This document shows positions 8,226 through 17,005 of a stretch of DNA of 58,007 bases, one piece after another. The stretch comes from a virus. A program made the translations under genes and the position numbers. The notes beneath the pieces are model-generated. The model was not told where the DNA came from. It saw nothing but the letters and a program-made list of their open reading frames with translations, and searched no databases. Location: IMG/VR virus record IMGVR_UViG_3300010370_000041, positions 1-58,007 of that record; one strand, 5' to 3'. Numbering within the stretch: position 1 is the first letter of the stretch; each line of letters starts with the position of its first letter.

Positions 8226-8877
8226 AAACTTAAAATCAATACTCAAACAAAATAATATTCAATTTGATGAAATTACTGATGAACTAATTTCTATAGACAA
8301 CTACTTAACCGATGAAGAATTAGATTTTATATGGGATAAAATAAACTCATCTGTTCAGGCTGACTGGGAAATTGAATACATGTCAAATTTAAAAAATTTC
8401 TGCATGGAAAAATTTGGTAGAGATGATGTAGATAATTTAGTTGCAGAGGGAAAGTTTGAAATTACTCAAAATTGGTATGACAAAAACCTAAATATTAGTC
8501 ATTATCCAGAATATAGAATATTTTACGAACGTCTAAACTCTATGATAAGAGAGTCTGATAAAGATTTAGAATTAAGCGGATTTGCAACAATACAAAGAAT
8601 GCAGCCTGGAGTTGAACTAAAATCTCATACAGATCAGCATACTGATCCATCAATTAAGTATGCAGCAATTTTATATATTAATGATGACTATAAAAAAGGT
8701 GAGTTATTCTTTAAAAATCTTAATCTAAAGTTACGGCCAAATCCTAAATGCTTATTGATTTTTCCAGGAAACGAAAAATATGAGCATGGAGTAGAGCATG
8801 TTGCTGAAGGTCCAATACGGTATGTTCTTGTCGGTTTTATAAAAGAAGTAGGTCACTACATAAGAAATAGGTATTAA
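8218..8877 (+). CDS. 2OG-Fe(II) oxygenase 5
   Basis: This 219-residue protein, the shortest of the array, has triad H137, D139 (KSHTDQH) and H190 (YEHGVEHV), with R201 in IRYVLVGF. YINDDYKKGELFFK departs from the EGGE phrase of the others (KKGE), a change in the loop beside the iron site that may alter substrate choice. The start overlaps the previous gene by eight bases. The gene ends ten bases before the next start, which has its own AAGGAG site. Confidence 0.86.
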   Translation: MIENLKSILKQNNIQFDEITDELISIDNYLTDEELDFIWDKINSSVQADWEIEYMSNLKNFCMEKFGRDDVDNLVAEGKFEITQNWYDKNLNISHYPEYRIFYERLNSMIRESDKDLELSGFATIQRMQPGVELKSHTDQHTDPSIKYAAILYINDDYKKGELFFKNLNLKLRPNPKCLLIFPGNEKYEHGVEHVAEGPIRYVLVGFIKEVGHYIRNRY

Positions 8878-8887
8878 AGGAGACAAT

Positions 8888-9619
8888 GTGAAAAGAGAGA
8901 TACTAGATCCAAAAGTATATTATTATACAGACGCTATTGATAATTTTGATGTGTTTGAGCAAACACTAAAAGAATTAGATAATATTGAATATAAAAATGA
9001 TTTTAATGTAAACATTTGGAATCCTTGGACATCGTCTAATGATAAAAATTTTATTTATGGAGAAACTAAAACTTTTGATCTTAATGCAATCAATAGTATT
9101 AAAAATGAAGTAGGAGAAAAAAGCAAATATATATATGATGCGGTAATGAATACCTTTTATAATGTTTGCAAAGATTATGCAGAATCTCTAGGAGATTTTG
9201 ACGAACCAAGACTTTTCCCAACATTTAATATTAAAAAATACTATAGCGGTATGGCAATGGGTGCACATTTTGATCAACTAGATGGAGATAAAACTTTAAG
9301 ATATTCTCTAGTTATGTATTTAAATGATGACTGCGAAGGCGGAGAAATATCTTTTCAATTAAAAGATTATGATGGTGGTTGGAATAGCCAAGATGGGTGG
9401 GTGCGTGGAGCACCAGCAGTAGACTTAGATTATGATTTAGCAGTTGCAAATAAAAGTATAGATTTTGGTGTTAAGCCAAAAGCAAATAGTGTTATTATAT
9501 TTCCAGCAGATGCTCCCTACTTTCACACAGCACATACAGTCAAATCTGGTGTAAAATATATGGTTCCAGGACATTGGATACATAATAGTATGGAACTTAA
9601 TCGGCACGAGGGAATGTAG
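8888..9619 (+). CDS. 2OG-Fe(II) oxygenase 6
   Basis: This 243-residue protein starts at GTG 8888 behind AAAGGAG. Iron ligands are H127, D129 (GAHFDQLD) and H213 (YFHTAHTV), with K223 in GVKYMVPGHW. YLNDDCEGGEISFQ carries a cysteine in the conserved turn. Between turn and distal histidine it has an insertion of about 35 residues (GGWNSQDGWVRGAPAVDLDY), longer than in its neighbours, which could shape a different substrate pocket. The gene ends on the first base of the next GTG start. Confidence 0.86.
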   Translation: MKREILDPKVYYYTDAIDNFDVFEQTLKELDNIEYKNDFNVNIWNPWTSSNDKNFIYGETKTFDLNAINSIKNEVGEKSKYIYDAVMNTFYNVCKDYAESLGDFDEPRLFPTFNIKKYYSGMAMGAHFDQLDGDKTLRYSLVMYLNDDCEGGEISFQLKDYDGGWNSQDGWVRGAPAVDLDYDLAVANKSIDFGVKPKANSVIIFPADAPYFHTAHTVKSGVKYMVPGHWIHNSMELNRHEGM

Positions 9620-10467
9620 TGAAAGATTTCGATATAGAGAAAATTCATCAAACTATATGGGTTTTTAAAAATGCATTTAAAAATTCAGATAGATTAATTG
9701 ATTATGTTAATAATAATAAAGAGTGGACTGATTGGTATACCTTTGGCACTAAGGCTCAAGTCACTGGATTTATATATAGGTTTAATAACTTTCCAAGTTT
9801 AGAAGAGTGGCAAAATAAAAATACAACTGATGAGGCAAGTAATATAAACTTTAATGATCTTGAAAATGAAATTAATGATTTATTTTATGAGACCACAAAA
9901 CTTTATGTTGAAGGCAATAATATATCTTTTGATAATTGGATATACCAAGGGTGGGATTTAGCAAAATATAATGCAACGCCAGATTCAGAAGGTGACTATG
10001 TTATGATGCATCATACAGACTTTCAGAGAAATGTTGCATATTCTCCAGGAGAAAAATTTGGAATAACGGCAGTATTCTATTTAAATGATAATTATTCTGG
10101 TGGCGAGGTAATGTATAGATTTTTAAATGATAAAGATATCAATATAGTTGAAGAAGATTATATGTATAAGCCACAAACAGGAGATATTGTGGTTTTTATG
10201 TCAGGTCATCCTCACTACCACGGAGTAAAGATAGTAACTGAGGGAGAAAAGTATATTATAAGGAATTATTGGAGATATGATTATTCAGGGCACCCACTTT
10301 GGCTTAAGTTAGAAGAAAAACATGGAAAAGAACTTTGGAAAGAAAAAGAAAAAGAAAGAAAAAAATTTAACGAAAATCCACAAAATATGACAATTATTAA
10401 TAATATTCCATTTTGGGTTTCTTTTGAAGATTATTACGAAAAAGATATAAAGGATATAGAGATATGA
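9619..10467 (+). CDS. 2OG-Fe(II) oxygenase 7
   Basis: This 282-residue protein, the longest of the array, starts at GTG 9619, overlapping the previous stop region. The triad is H132, D134 (MHHTDFQ) and H201 (HYHGVKI), with K211 or R215 as the 2-oxoglutarate ligand (GEKYIIRNYW). YLNDNYSGGEVMYR is the family phrase. A Lys/Glu-rich C-terminal segment follows the core. It overlaps the dehydrogenase start by four bases (ATGA), which ties the array to that enzyme. Confidence 0.86.
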   Translation: MKDFDIEKIHQTIWVFKNAFKNSDRLIDYVNNNKEWTDWYTFGTKAQVTGFIYRFNNFPSLEEWQNKNTTDEASNINFNDLENEINDLFYETTKLYVEGNNISFDNWIYQGWDLAKYNATPDSEGDYVMMHHTDFQRNVAYSPGEKFGITAVFYLNDNYSGGEVMYRFLNDKDINIVEEDYMYKPQTGDIVVFMSGHPHYHGVKIVTEGEKYIIRNYWRYDYSGHPLWLKLEEKHGKELWKEKEKERKKFNENPQNMTIINNIPFWVSFEDYYEKDIKDIEI

Positions 10468-11129
10468 AAACTGCTATTGTTACAGGAGCAAGTAAGGGTG
10501 TGGGCTATGCAACAGTTAAACTTTTATCTGAAAATGGCTATAAAGTAATTGCGCTCTCTCGTAACTTAACAAAAATTTCTGAATTAGTATGTGAAAATGT
10601 TGAGGTTTATCAATTAGATATAACTCAACCAAATGCAATAAAAGAATTTTATGAAAAATATAAAGATATTACTTTAGATCTTTTGGTTAATAATGCAGGA
10701 GGCGGTTCAGGCCCAACTAATATAATAAAAGAAACAATGGATAACTTTAGAATCGCATATGAAATAAATGTATCTGGACCAATGTATCTTTCTCAACTTT
10801 TTGTTCAGTCAATGCAAAAGTCCAAGTCTCCAACTATTATTTTTGTCAGTTCTCTTGGAGGAAAATTTGCTTATCGTGGTGGCGGAAATTACACTAATGC
10901 TAAGAGAGGAATGATGGCTCTTGTGGACACTATGAGGTTAGAATTTCCAGATTACGGAATTAAAGTAACTGAAATTTGTCCAGGAACAATAGATACTCAG
11001 TTAGAAAAAAGAGATATTGCTGTAACAGCAGAAGATATAGCAGAATGCATTAGATGGGTTTCAGAACTACCAAGTCATGTTAATATAAATCATATAGAGA
11101 TAAACCATTTGCTTAGTGGCAAATACTAA
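10464..11129 (+). CDS. Short-chain dehydrogenase/reductase
   Basis: This 221-residue classical SDR has the nucleotide-binding TGASKGVG at residues 7-14, NNAG at 76-79, and catalytic S130, Y143 and K147 (YTNAK). ICPGTIDTQL after the active site is also typical. Members oxidise alcohols or reduce carbonyls with NAD(P)(H); the second glycine-motif residue pattern does not settle the cofactor. It overlaps the last oxygenase by four bases and ends the island. A reasonable inference is that it converts a hydroxyl made by an oxygenase to a keto group, or supplies a substrate. No direct evidence names the compound. Confidence 0.9.
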   Translation: MKTAIVTGASKGVGYATVKLLSENGYKVIALSRNLTKISELVCENVEVYQLDITQPNAIKEFYEKYKDITLDLLVNNAGGGSGPTNIIKETMDNFRIAYEINVSGPMYLSQLFVQSMQKSKSPTIIFVSSLGGKFAYRGGGNYTNAKRGMMALVDTMRLEFPDYGIKVTEICPGTIDTQLEKRDIAVTAEDIAECIRWVSELPSHVNINHIEINHLLSGKY

Positions 11130-11150
11130 CCGTAAACTATAACTTAAGGT

Positions 11151-11175
11151 AGAGTTTTGTTTTTTACAAAACTCT
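11151..11175 (+). promoter_or_regulatory. Perfect 10-base palindrome before the reductase promoter (operator or terminator)
   Basis: AGAGTTTTGT (11151-11160) and ACAAAACTCT (11166-11175) are exact inverted repeats around TTTTT. No T-run follows, so it is not a standard terminator for the + strand. It covers the -35 region of the TGC-TATACT promoter that follows at once. A repressor-type operator is therefore at least as likely as a transcript hairpin. Confidence 0.5.
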
Positions 11176-11177
11176 GC

Positions 11178-11183
11178 TATACT
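11178..11183 (+). promoter_or_regulatory. Extended -10 promoter of the ribonucleotide reductase gene
   Basis: TGC-TATACT directly follows the palindrome and lies 33 bases before ATG 11217. The leader contains a taggag ribosome binding site at about 11206. Confidence 0.55.
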
Positions 11184-11216
11184 TAGCATCTAACAGTTTT
11201 TAAATAGGAGAAATAC

Positions 11217-13247
11217 ATGTCAGATTTTTTTAGTTTTCGTTTGTCCGAAGAGTTCATAAGTGAGTATAAAACAAAGGAACCTCCATTTGGTTTTGCAGAT
11301 GCAGGTGGTAATTCATTAGGAGAGATTACATTTATTCGTACCTATTCCCGAATGAAGGAAGACGGAACTAAAGAAAGATGGTATGAGGTTTGTCGTCGAG
11401 TAATCGAGGGTATGTATTCTGCACAGAAGAATCACGCAAAAGAAAACAGACTACCATGGAACGATTATAAGGCTCAATCATCTGCCAAGGAAGCCTTTGA
11501 TAGATTGTTTAATCTAAAGTGGACCCCACCAGGACGAGGCCTATGGTCTTTTGGCACGGGACTTACAATGGAAAAGAAAAACTCTGCAGCACTACAAAAC
11601 TGCGCTATGGTATCTACAAAAGACATTGATAGAAACGATCCAGGTCAACTATTTGGCTGGGTCATGGATGCTCTAATGATGGGTGTAGGTGTAGGGTTTG
11701 ATACTTTGGGCGGGGAGAAAAAACTTTCTATTTACAGTCCAACAGAACCACCACAAGTATATGAAATTCCAGATACTCGTGAGGGTTGGGTAGAATCTGT
11801 TAGATTATTAATTAATTCATTTTTAAAGCCTAATATGTATATTCAGGAGTTTAACTATGACCTTATTCGCCCTCTAGGAGCACCTATTAAGGGTTTTGGA
11901 GGCACAGCAAGCGGTCCTGCACCACTTATCCAGTTGCATAAGCAGATAAGGGCTGTAATCGGCGGGAGAGCAGGAGAGACCCTTGATTCAAGAGCAATAG
12001 TAGATATTGTTAATCTTATTGGCACCTGTGTGGTATCAGGAAATGTTAGAAGATCCGCAACCCTGGCTTTAGGTAATGCTGATGATCAAGACTTTATGAA
12101 TCTTAAGAATTCTGAGGTTTTTCCAGAAAGAAATTCATTTGATCCAGAAAATCCAGGATGGGCATGGATGTCAAATAATTCGGTTTCTGCGACGGTAGGT
12201 ACAAAGTACGAAGACTATGTAGACCTTATCGCTAATAACGGAGAACCTGGTTTTATATGGTTAGATGTAGCAAGAAATTATGGGCGTTTAAAAGATCCAG
12301 CAGACGGCAAAGATTATCGTGTCATGGGCTTTAACCCCTGTGCTGAACAACCATTGGAATCATATGAACTATGTACCTTAGTTGAAGTACATCTAAATCG
12401 CCATGAGTCTAAAGAAGATTTCTTGCGGACATTAAAGTTTGCATATTTGTATGGCAAGACGGTAACACTGATACCAACGCACTGGCAACAGACAAATGGA
12501 ATTATGCAGCGTAATCGTCGTATTGGTACATCATTGACAGGAATTGCTTCATTTTCAGACAAATTTGGTTTGCCTGTTGTGCGTGAATGGATGGACGAAG
12601 GATATGAGACTATTCGTAAATATGATCATTCATATTCTGAGTGGCTATGCGTTCGTGATTCCATTAGAGTCACAACTGTTAAACCATCAGGGTCTGTATC
12701 AATTCTTTCTGGCGCAACGCCTGGAGTTCACTGGGCACCTGGCGGAAATTATTTCTTGAGAGCAATTCGTTTTGGGAATACCGACCCAATGATTCATCTG
12801 TTCAAGGCTGCTGGATATAAGATGGAGGCTGACCTTGTATCTGCGAATACAACTGTCGTATATTTCCCAGTACATTCTGGCCACGCAAGATCTGAAAAAG
12901 ATGTAACATTATTTGAGAAGATTGCGCTTGCTGCTACTGCTCAGAAATACTGGTCTGATAATGGCGTGTCTGTAACGCTTTCATTTGACAAAGAAACTGA
13001 AACCAAGCATATTGCGCCTGCACTTCATATGTACGAAGGACAACTAAAAGCAGTATCATTCTTGCCGATGGGAAATAAGGTGTATCCGCAACAGCCATAC
13101 ACTGAAATTACCGAAGAAGAATATAACAGTTATATTGGTCAAATTAAGAAGATCGACTGGTCTGCTATTTATGACGGAGCAGAAAATCTGGAAGCACAGG
13201 GCGAAATGTACTGTACCACAGACGCTTGCGAAATAAAAATCTCTTAG
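11217..13247 (+). CDS. nrdJ: Class II (adenosylcobalamin-dependent) ribonucleoside-triphosphate reductase
   Basis: This 676-residue monomeric-type RTPR reduces ribonucleotides to deoxyribonucleotides for DNA synthesis. Visible residues: C129 (QNCAMVS), C375 in NPCAEQPLE as the thiyl-radical cysteine, C386 (YELCTLVEV) as redox partner of C129 with the expected 11-residue spacing, and a C-terminal C666/C671 shuttle pair (YCTTDAC). SGNVRRSA and TVKPSGSVSILSG complete the barrel motifs. The length is close to the Lactobacillus enzyme. It needs host or environmental B12. It sits alone behind its own palindrome and promoter, away from the replication block. Confidence 0.95.
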   Translation: MSDFFSFRLSEEFISEYKTKEPPFGFADAGGNSLGEITFIRTYSRMKEDGTKERWYEVCRRVIEGMYSAQKNHAKENRLPWNDYKAQSSAKEAFDRLFNLKWTPPGRGLWSFGTGLTMEKKNSAALQNCAMVSTKDIDRNDPGQLFGWVMDALMMGVGVGFDTLGGEKKLSIYSPTEPPQVYEIPDTREGWVESVRLLINSFLKPNMYIQEFNYDLIRPLGAPIKGFGGTASGPAPLIQLHKQIRAVIGGRAGETLDSRAIVDIVNLIGTCVVSGNVRRSATLALGNADDQDFMNLKNSEVFPERNSFDPENPGWAWMSNNSVSATVGTKYEDYVDLIANNGEPGFIWLDVARNYGRLKDPADGKDYRVMGFNPCAEQPLESYELCTLVEVHLNRHESKEDFLRTLKFAYLYGKTVTLIPTHWQQTNGIMQRNRRIGTSLTGIASFSDKFGLPVVREWMDEGYETIRKYDHSYSEWLCVRDSIRVTTVKPSGSVSILSGATPGVHWAPGGNYFLRAIRFGNTDPMIHLFKAAGYKMEADLVSANTTVVYFPVHSGHARSEKDVTLFEKIALAATAQKYWSDNGVSVTLSFDKETETKHIAPALHMYEGQLKAVSFLPMGNKVYPQQPYTEITEEEYNSYIGQIKKIDWSAIYDGAENLEAQGEMYCTTDACEIKIS

Positions 13248-13252
13248 TATGA

Positions 13253-13258
13253 TAAAAT
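13253..13258 (+). promoter_or_regulatory. Extended -10 box for a probably leaderless gene
   Basis: TGA-TAAAAT lies five bases after the reductase stop and ends nine bases before ATG 13268. The start site expected 6-9 bases downstream falls at or next to the ATG, and no Shine-Dalgarno sequence is present. Confidence 0.45.
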
Positions 13259-13267
13259 AGACTCATA

Positions 13268-16200
13268 ATGTCTATCCCATCCAATCTATACGCAGAGAAA
13301 GCCTTCGCAGAACATCCAATAGCCTTGTGGTCTTTAGATGATGCTGCTGATTATATTTCTTTACTTTCAGAGTCAAACCGTAACGTATATGAATGGAATC
13401 CAGAAAACTGTTCTGTTGAACAAGTAACTTCTGTAATTGGAGAACCATTTGTTGATAGCAGTGTAACTAGAATAAGTGGAAACGTAATAACAGAGGATAG
13501 CGGTTCTTTCTCTTGTACAAGTTCAGATATTTTAGACTTTAGCGAAATAAATAAAGATCTAGGAACCTTCTGTATTGGCGCACATATATACTCAACTAGC
13601 CCATATATAACAAGTTATGAAATAGGATACGAGTACTACGATGTCCCACTTGGTGAGTGGATTCAAAAAACTAAAACATTTAACATAACTATAATGGATA
13701 AATGGATGTTCTTATCTAACTCATTTACTGTTCCAAACAACGAAGGCTCGATGCGTTTATTTTTAAAGGCAAACTTTTTAGGTGGTTATCAAGACACATC
13801 AGAAAATTCTATACTAGTTAACGGATTTACACTAGGTCAATGGTCAGAAGAGTTTGCTTCTACTTCACTCGGTGTTACACCAATCGAATTGCCATCTGGA
13901 ATTTTTAATGAAACAACTTACGGCTATCCAGCAAGGTCGTATGGTTTAGAAGATAATGATGGATATTATCTTGTTAAAGATAATTCTTTTGTTGCAAAAA
14001 ATTCTGGTGCACCAATGGTTTACGGTACATCTAATTGCACAGTGATAACTCCAAATAATAACAAGCCATCATTAATTATTCCTTCTATGGGATTTTTAAA
14101 TGATACTGGGAAATATAGAACCTATACAGTAGAAATGTGGATGAGAATTAACTGTGATTCTATAGAACCTAAAAAGATTTTTGGAAGTTTAGAAAATGAA
14201 AGTGGTCTTTATGCTGAAGGTCCATTTTTAGTTTTAAGAATTGGGAATAAGTCTGCGTCACACTATATTGGCGAATGGTCTAGGCCAATGCTTATTCATA
14301 TTTTATATTTTGAAAATACATCAAAGATGTACATTAATGGTGAAGAGGTATTATCTATAACATACAATCAGAATGAAATTGATTTTAATTCAACAAACAA
14401 TTGGCTTGGTTTTTGGTCATATGATGATATCTCTCCAATTGAATTAGACTGTGTTGGTATTTATCCATACAAGGTTTCTAATATTGTTGCAAAAAGAAGA
14501 TTGGTTTTTGGACAGGGAGTAGAGTCACCAGACAATATTAATACGGCATATAGCGGTCAATCGCTTTTAATTGACTATGCATTTGCTGACTATACCAATA
14601 ACTATTCTTATCCAGATATAGGAAGATGGAATCAGGGAATTAACGACAATCTGTCTTCAGAAAATAATATTCTATCTACAGTAAATTATACGCTTCCATC
14701 ATTTTTAATTAATAATGAAGAAGGCAATTATGCAAACTGGCTTACTGCTAATTCTAACTTACCACAAGAAATTGAGGATGAGTATTTTAAAGTCAGGCCT
14801 AATTCATCTTATAGTGGACAGATATATTTTAATAATTTAAATTTTTTACAGCAGCAGATTAAAAGTATTTATGGAGTATTTAAAAGAACTGGAACATCTA
14901 CGCATGATATGACATTGTTTAAAGTTGTAGATCCAAATAACAATTACTTTCATGTCCATATACCAGAAAATAGTAATATGGTTACTTATTCAGTAAAATT
15001 TAATAATATATTAACTGAAAATATTCTATATTCTAATGAAACTTATATAGGATATTTAGATGGCTCAATTAATCAAGTACAAGCAGGTGAAAAGTTTTAC
15101 GCAGGATTTAATATTGATAATATAGTTAAATGGTTCGGTGGACCTGTGGCATCAATTCTTGGAAATATTTCACAGTGCAGACTTTATATTGGAAATGATC
15201 AAAGTGGAGAAACTTGGTTTGACGGAAATATATATAAAGTTTCTCTTTGTAATTCAAGAAATCATTCTTTAATTGCTCCTGCATTTGGAGAAGATGGTTT
15301 GCCAGCAGACTATGAATTATATATTGCTGGTAATTGGAATCAACAATTCTGGGATAGGTATGCTGATAGCGAAGACTATGATCAAGCATTTTGGGATTAT
15401 ATTATTGATGGAGGAAGTCCAGGAGGAATGCTGTTTGATAAAATCTTAGATCATACCGCTAGTTACACACTGGTTGCCTCTAGATATTTTGATGATTATC
15501 AATTAGACATCGATACTATGGGATATTGGGAAGATTATCAACCATTAACATATTATGCACAATTTGTTGATGATGAAGATGGAGATCGTTCTTATGACTT
15601 AGACTTTTTACAATTTAATATTAATTATCCAGCACCATCTAAATTTTATGAAATCGAAACGCCAGGCGAAGAGTGGAGTTATGCAGAGTTATATAACAGA
15701 TATAACTATCCAAGAAAAAGAACATATGATTCGTTAGACAACTTTTTATTTACTGGATACAGAGACTATGAAGACTTACAGTACAATATAACAAGAAGTT
15801 ATAAATATGATACATCAAACTCATTAGTTAGATCATATGTAAGTTTTCAATATATTGAGGCAGGCGCAAGTCAAAATAATAAGTTTTTTACAAATACTGA
15901 GCCAGCAGCAAAAGAAGGAACGGTAATTCCAGATAGCACTTGGTTAACAACAAAGTATGAAGTTATAGATAATATGATTATATATCCACCTTCAGGTGTA
16001 GACTTTAATGACCTATCTTTGGTAACTCATTTAGAATTTAAAGTTAAAAATATTTTAAGAAATAAAGTAAAAGTAAAGAAACTTGAGTATTGCTCTCAGT
16101 CTTTTAACCACTATAGCAATCCTATTGGAACTAACCCATTCGTTAAGATGTATCCATATAAAAAGTCTGGAATTTATTATAATTATAAAGGTAGAAACCC

Positions 16201-16987
16201 ATATAGCATTTATAAAAAGACATCGCCATATCTTTATATGACAAGAACAAGTGGTGTGCAGTTAAGAGGAGTTCACGATCCTTTAATTAATAGAGGCTTA
16301 ATGATTCCTATTAATGAAAATAAAACTTTAGACTTTGACAAGATTATGGCTATGCAATTAGCATTAAGGTTTGACGAAGACTACTTTCCATATGCTCCAA
16401 CACAAATATTTGAGATAGAAGCAAAAAATGCTTATATTAAATTTTATATAGTTGCAAATGATCAGACGGGTAAGCGTGGAAAAATTTATGCAGTAAACTC
16501 CTTAACTGGTAGATTAGAAAATGGAATAAGTTTTTATCTAAATGGTAAAATTGTGAGAGACCCAGTTCTGACAATCAAGCAATGGGCATTTTTAGGTATA
16601 TCTTTCTCCAACCTTTTGGATATCTCAGGAGTACTTGGCTCAATTAAACTTAATGGACCCATGCTATTTAATAATATTTCTTATTATCAGTCTACTAATT
16701 TACAAGAAGTTCAAAAGGTATCCACAAGGCCTTGGTTCCAAGTTAAAAGATCTGGTCCACTAACCCTAGACTGGGAGTATTGGATTCCTGACTTCTTCCT
16801 ATGGAACGGTGTGCTAGTTCAGTCGTCTATCAGTTATTATGGTGTAGATCCAGAAGATGTATATCAAAGTTATGTAGGAACTAATAAAATAATAACAGGG
16901 ACAGACAAGATTCTTGGTATTGGTCAATGCGAGTATAACGTATATCAGCAGGTATCTTGGCAACAAACAACCTCGTCAGCAGTATAA
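13268..16987 (+). CDS. Large virion/minor tail protein with LamG-like domains
   Basis: This 1239-residue protein shows at least two concanavalin/LamG-like regions: about 285-400 (YTVEMWMRINC, KMYINGEEVLSI) and about 1025-1135 (MQLALRFDED, GISFYLNGKIV, QWAFLGISF). Such domains bind glycans in phage tail and fibre proteins. The sequence is Tyr/Asn/Ser-rich and has no signal peptide. It precedes the portal operon rather than the tail-tip genes, so it may be a decoration or side-fibre protein. It has weak similarity in style to the 1419-residue tail protein at 36330. The start at ATG 13268 has no ribosome binding site but a -10 box next to it. Confidence 0.7.
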   Translation: MSIPSNLYAEKAFAEHPIALWSLDDAADYISLLSESNRNVYEWNPENCSVEQVTSVIGEPFVDSSVTRISGNVITEDSGSFSCTSSDILDFSEINKDLGTFCIGAHIYSTSPYITSYEIGYEYYDVPLGEWIQKTKTFNITIMDKWMFLSNSFTVPNNEGSMRLFLKANFLGGYQDTSENSILVNGFTLGQWSEEFASTSLGVTPIELPSGIFNETTYGYPARSYGLEDNDGYYLVKDNSFVAKNSGAPMVYGTSNCTVITPNNNKPSLIIPSMGFLNDTGKYRTYTVEMWMRINCDSIEPKKIFGSLENESGLYAEGPFLVLRIGNKSASHYIGEWSRPMLIHILYFENTSKMYINGEEVLSITYNQNEIDFNSTNNWLGFWSYDDISPIELDCVGIYPYKVSNIVAKRRLVFGQGVESPDNINTAYSGQSLLIDYAFADYTNNYSYPDIGRWNQGINDNLSSENNILSTVNYTLPSFLINNEEGNYANWLTANSNLPQEIEDEYFKVRPNSSYSGQIYFNNLNFLQQQIKSIYGVFKRTGTSTHDMTLFKVVDPNNNYFHVHIPENSNMVTYSVKFNNILTENILYSNETYIGYLDGSINQVQAGEKFYAGFNIDNIVKWFGGPVASILGNISQCRLYIGNDQSGETWFDGNIYKVSLCNSRNHSLIAPAFGEDGLPADYELYIAGNWNQQFWDRYADSEDYDQAFWDYIIDGGSPGGMLFDKILDHTASYTLVASRYFDDYQLDIDTMGYWEDYQPLTYYAQFVDDEDGDRSYDLDFLQFNINYPAPSKFYEIETPGEEWSYAELYNRYNYPRKRTYDSLDNFLFTGYRDYEDLQYNITRSYKYDTSNSLVRSYVSFQYIEAGASQNNKFFTNTEPAAKEGTVIPDSTWLTTKYEVIDNMIIYPPSGVDFNDLSLVTHLEFKVKNILRNKVKVKKLEYCSQSFNHYSNPIGTNPFVKMYPYKKSGIYYNYKGRNPYSIYKKTSPYLYMTRTSGVQLRGVHDPLINRGLMIPINENKTLDFDKIMAMQLALRFDEDYFPYAPTQIFEIEAKNAYIKFYIVANDQTGKRGKIYAVNSLTGRLENGISFYLNGKIVRDPVLTIKQWAFLGISFSNLLDISGVLGSIKLNGPMLFNNISYYQSTNLQEVQKVSTRPWFQVKRSGPLTLDWEYWIPDFFLWNGVLVQSSISYYGVDPEDVYQSYVGTNKIITGTDKILGIGQCEYNVYQQVSWQQTTSSAV

Positions 16988-16992
16988 TATGG

Positions 16993-16998
16993 TATACT
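16993..16998 (+). promoter_or_regulatory. Extended -10 box for a leaderless gene before the portal
   Basis: TGG-TATACT ends exactly seven bases before ATG 17006, so transcription is expected to start on the initiator codon. The six-base-upstream GTG at 17000 would then lie outside the transcript, which favours ATG 17006. Confidence 0.5.
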
Positions 16999-17005
16999 GG
17001 TGGTT

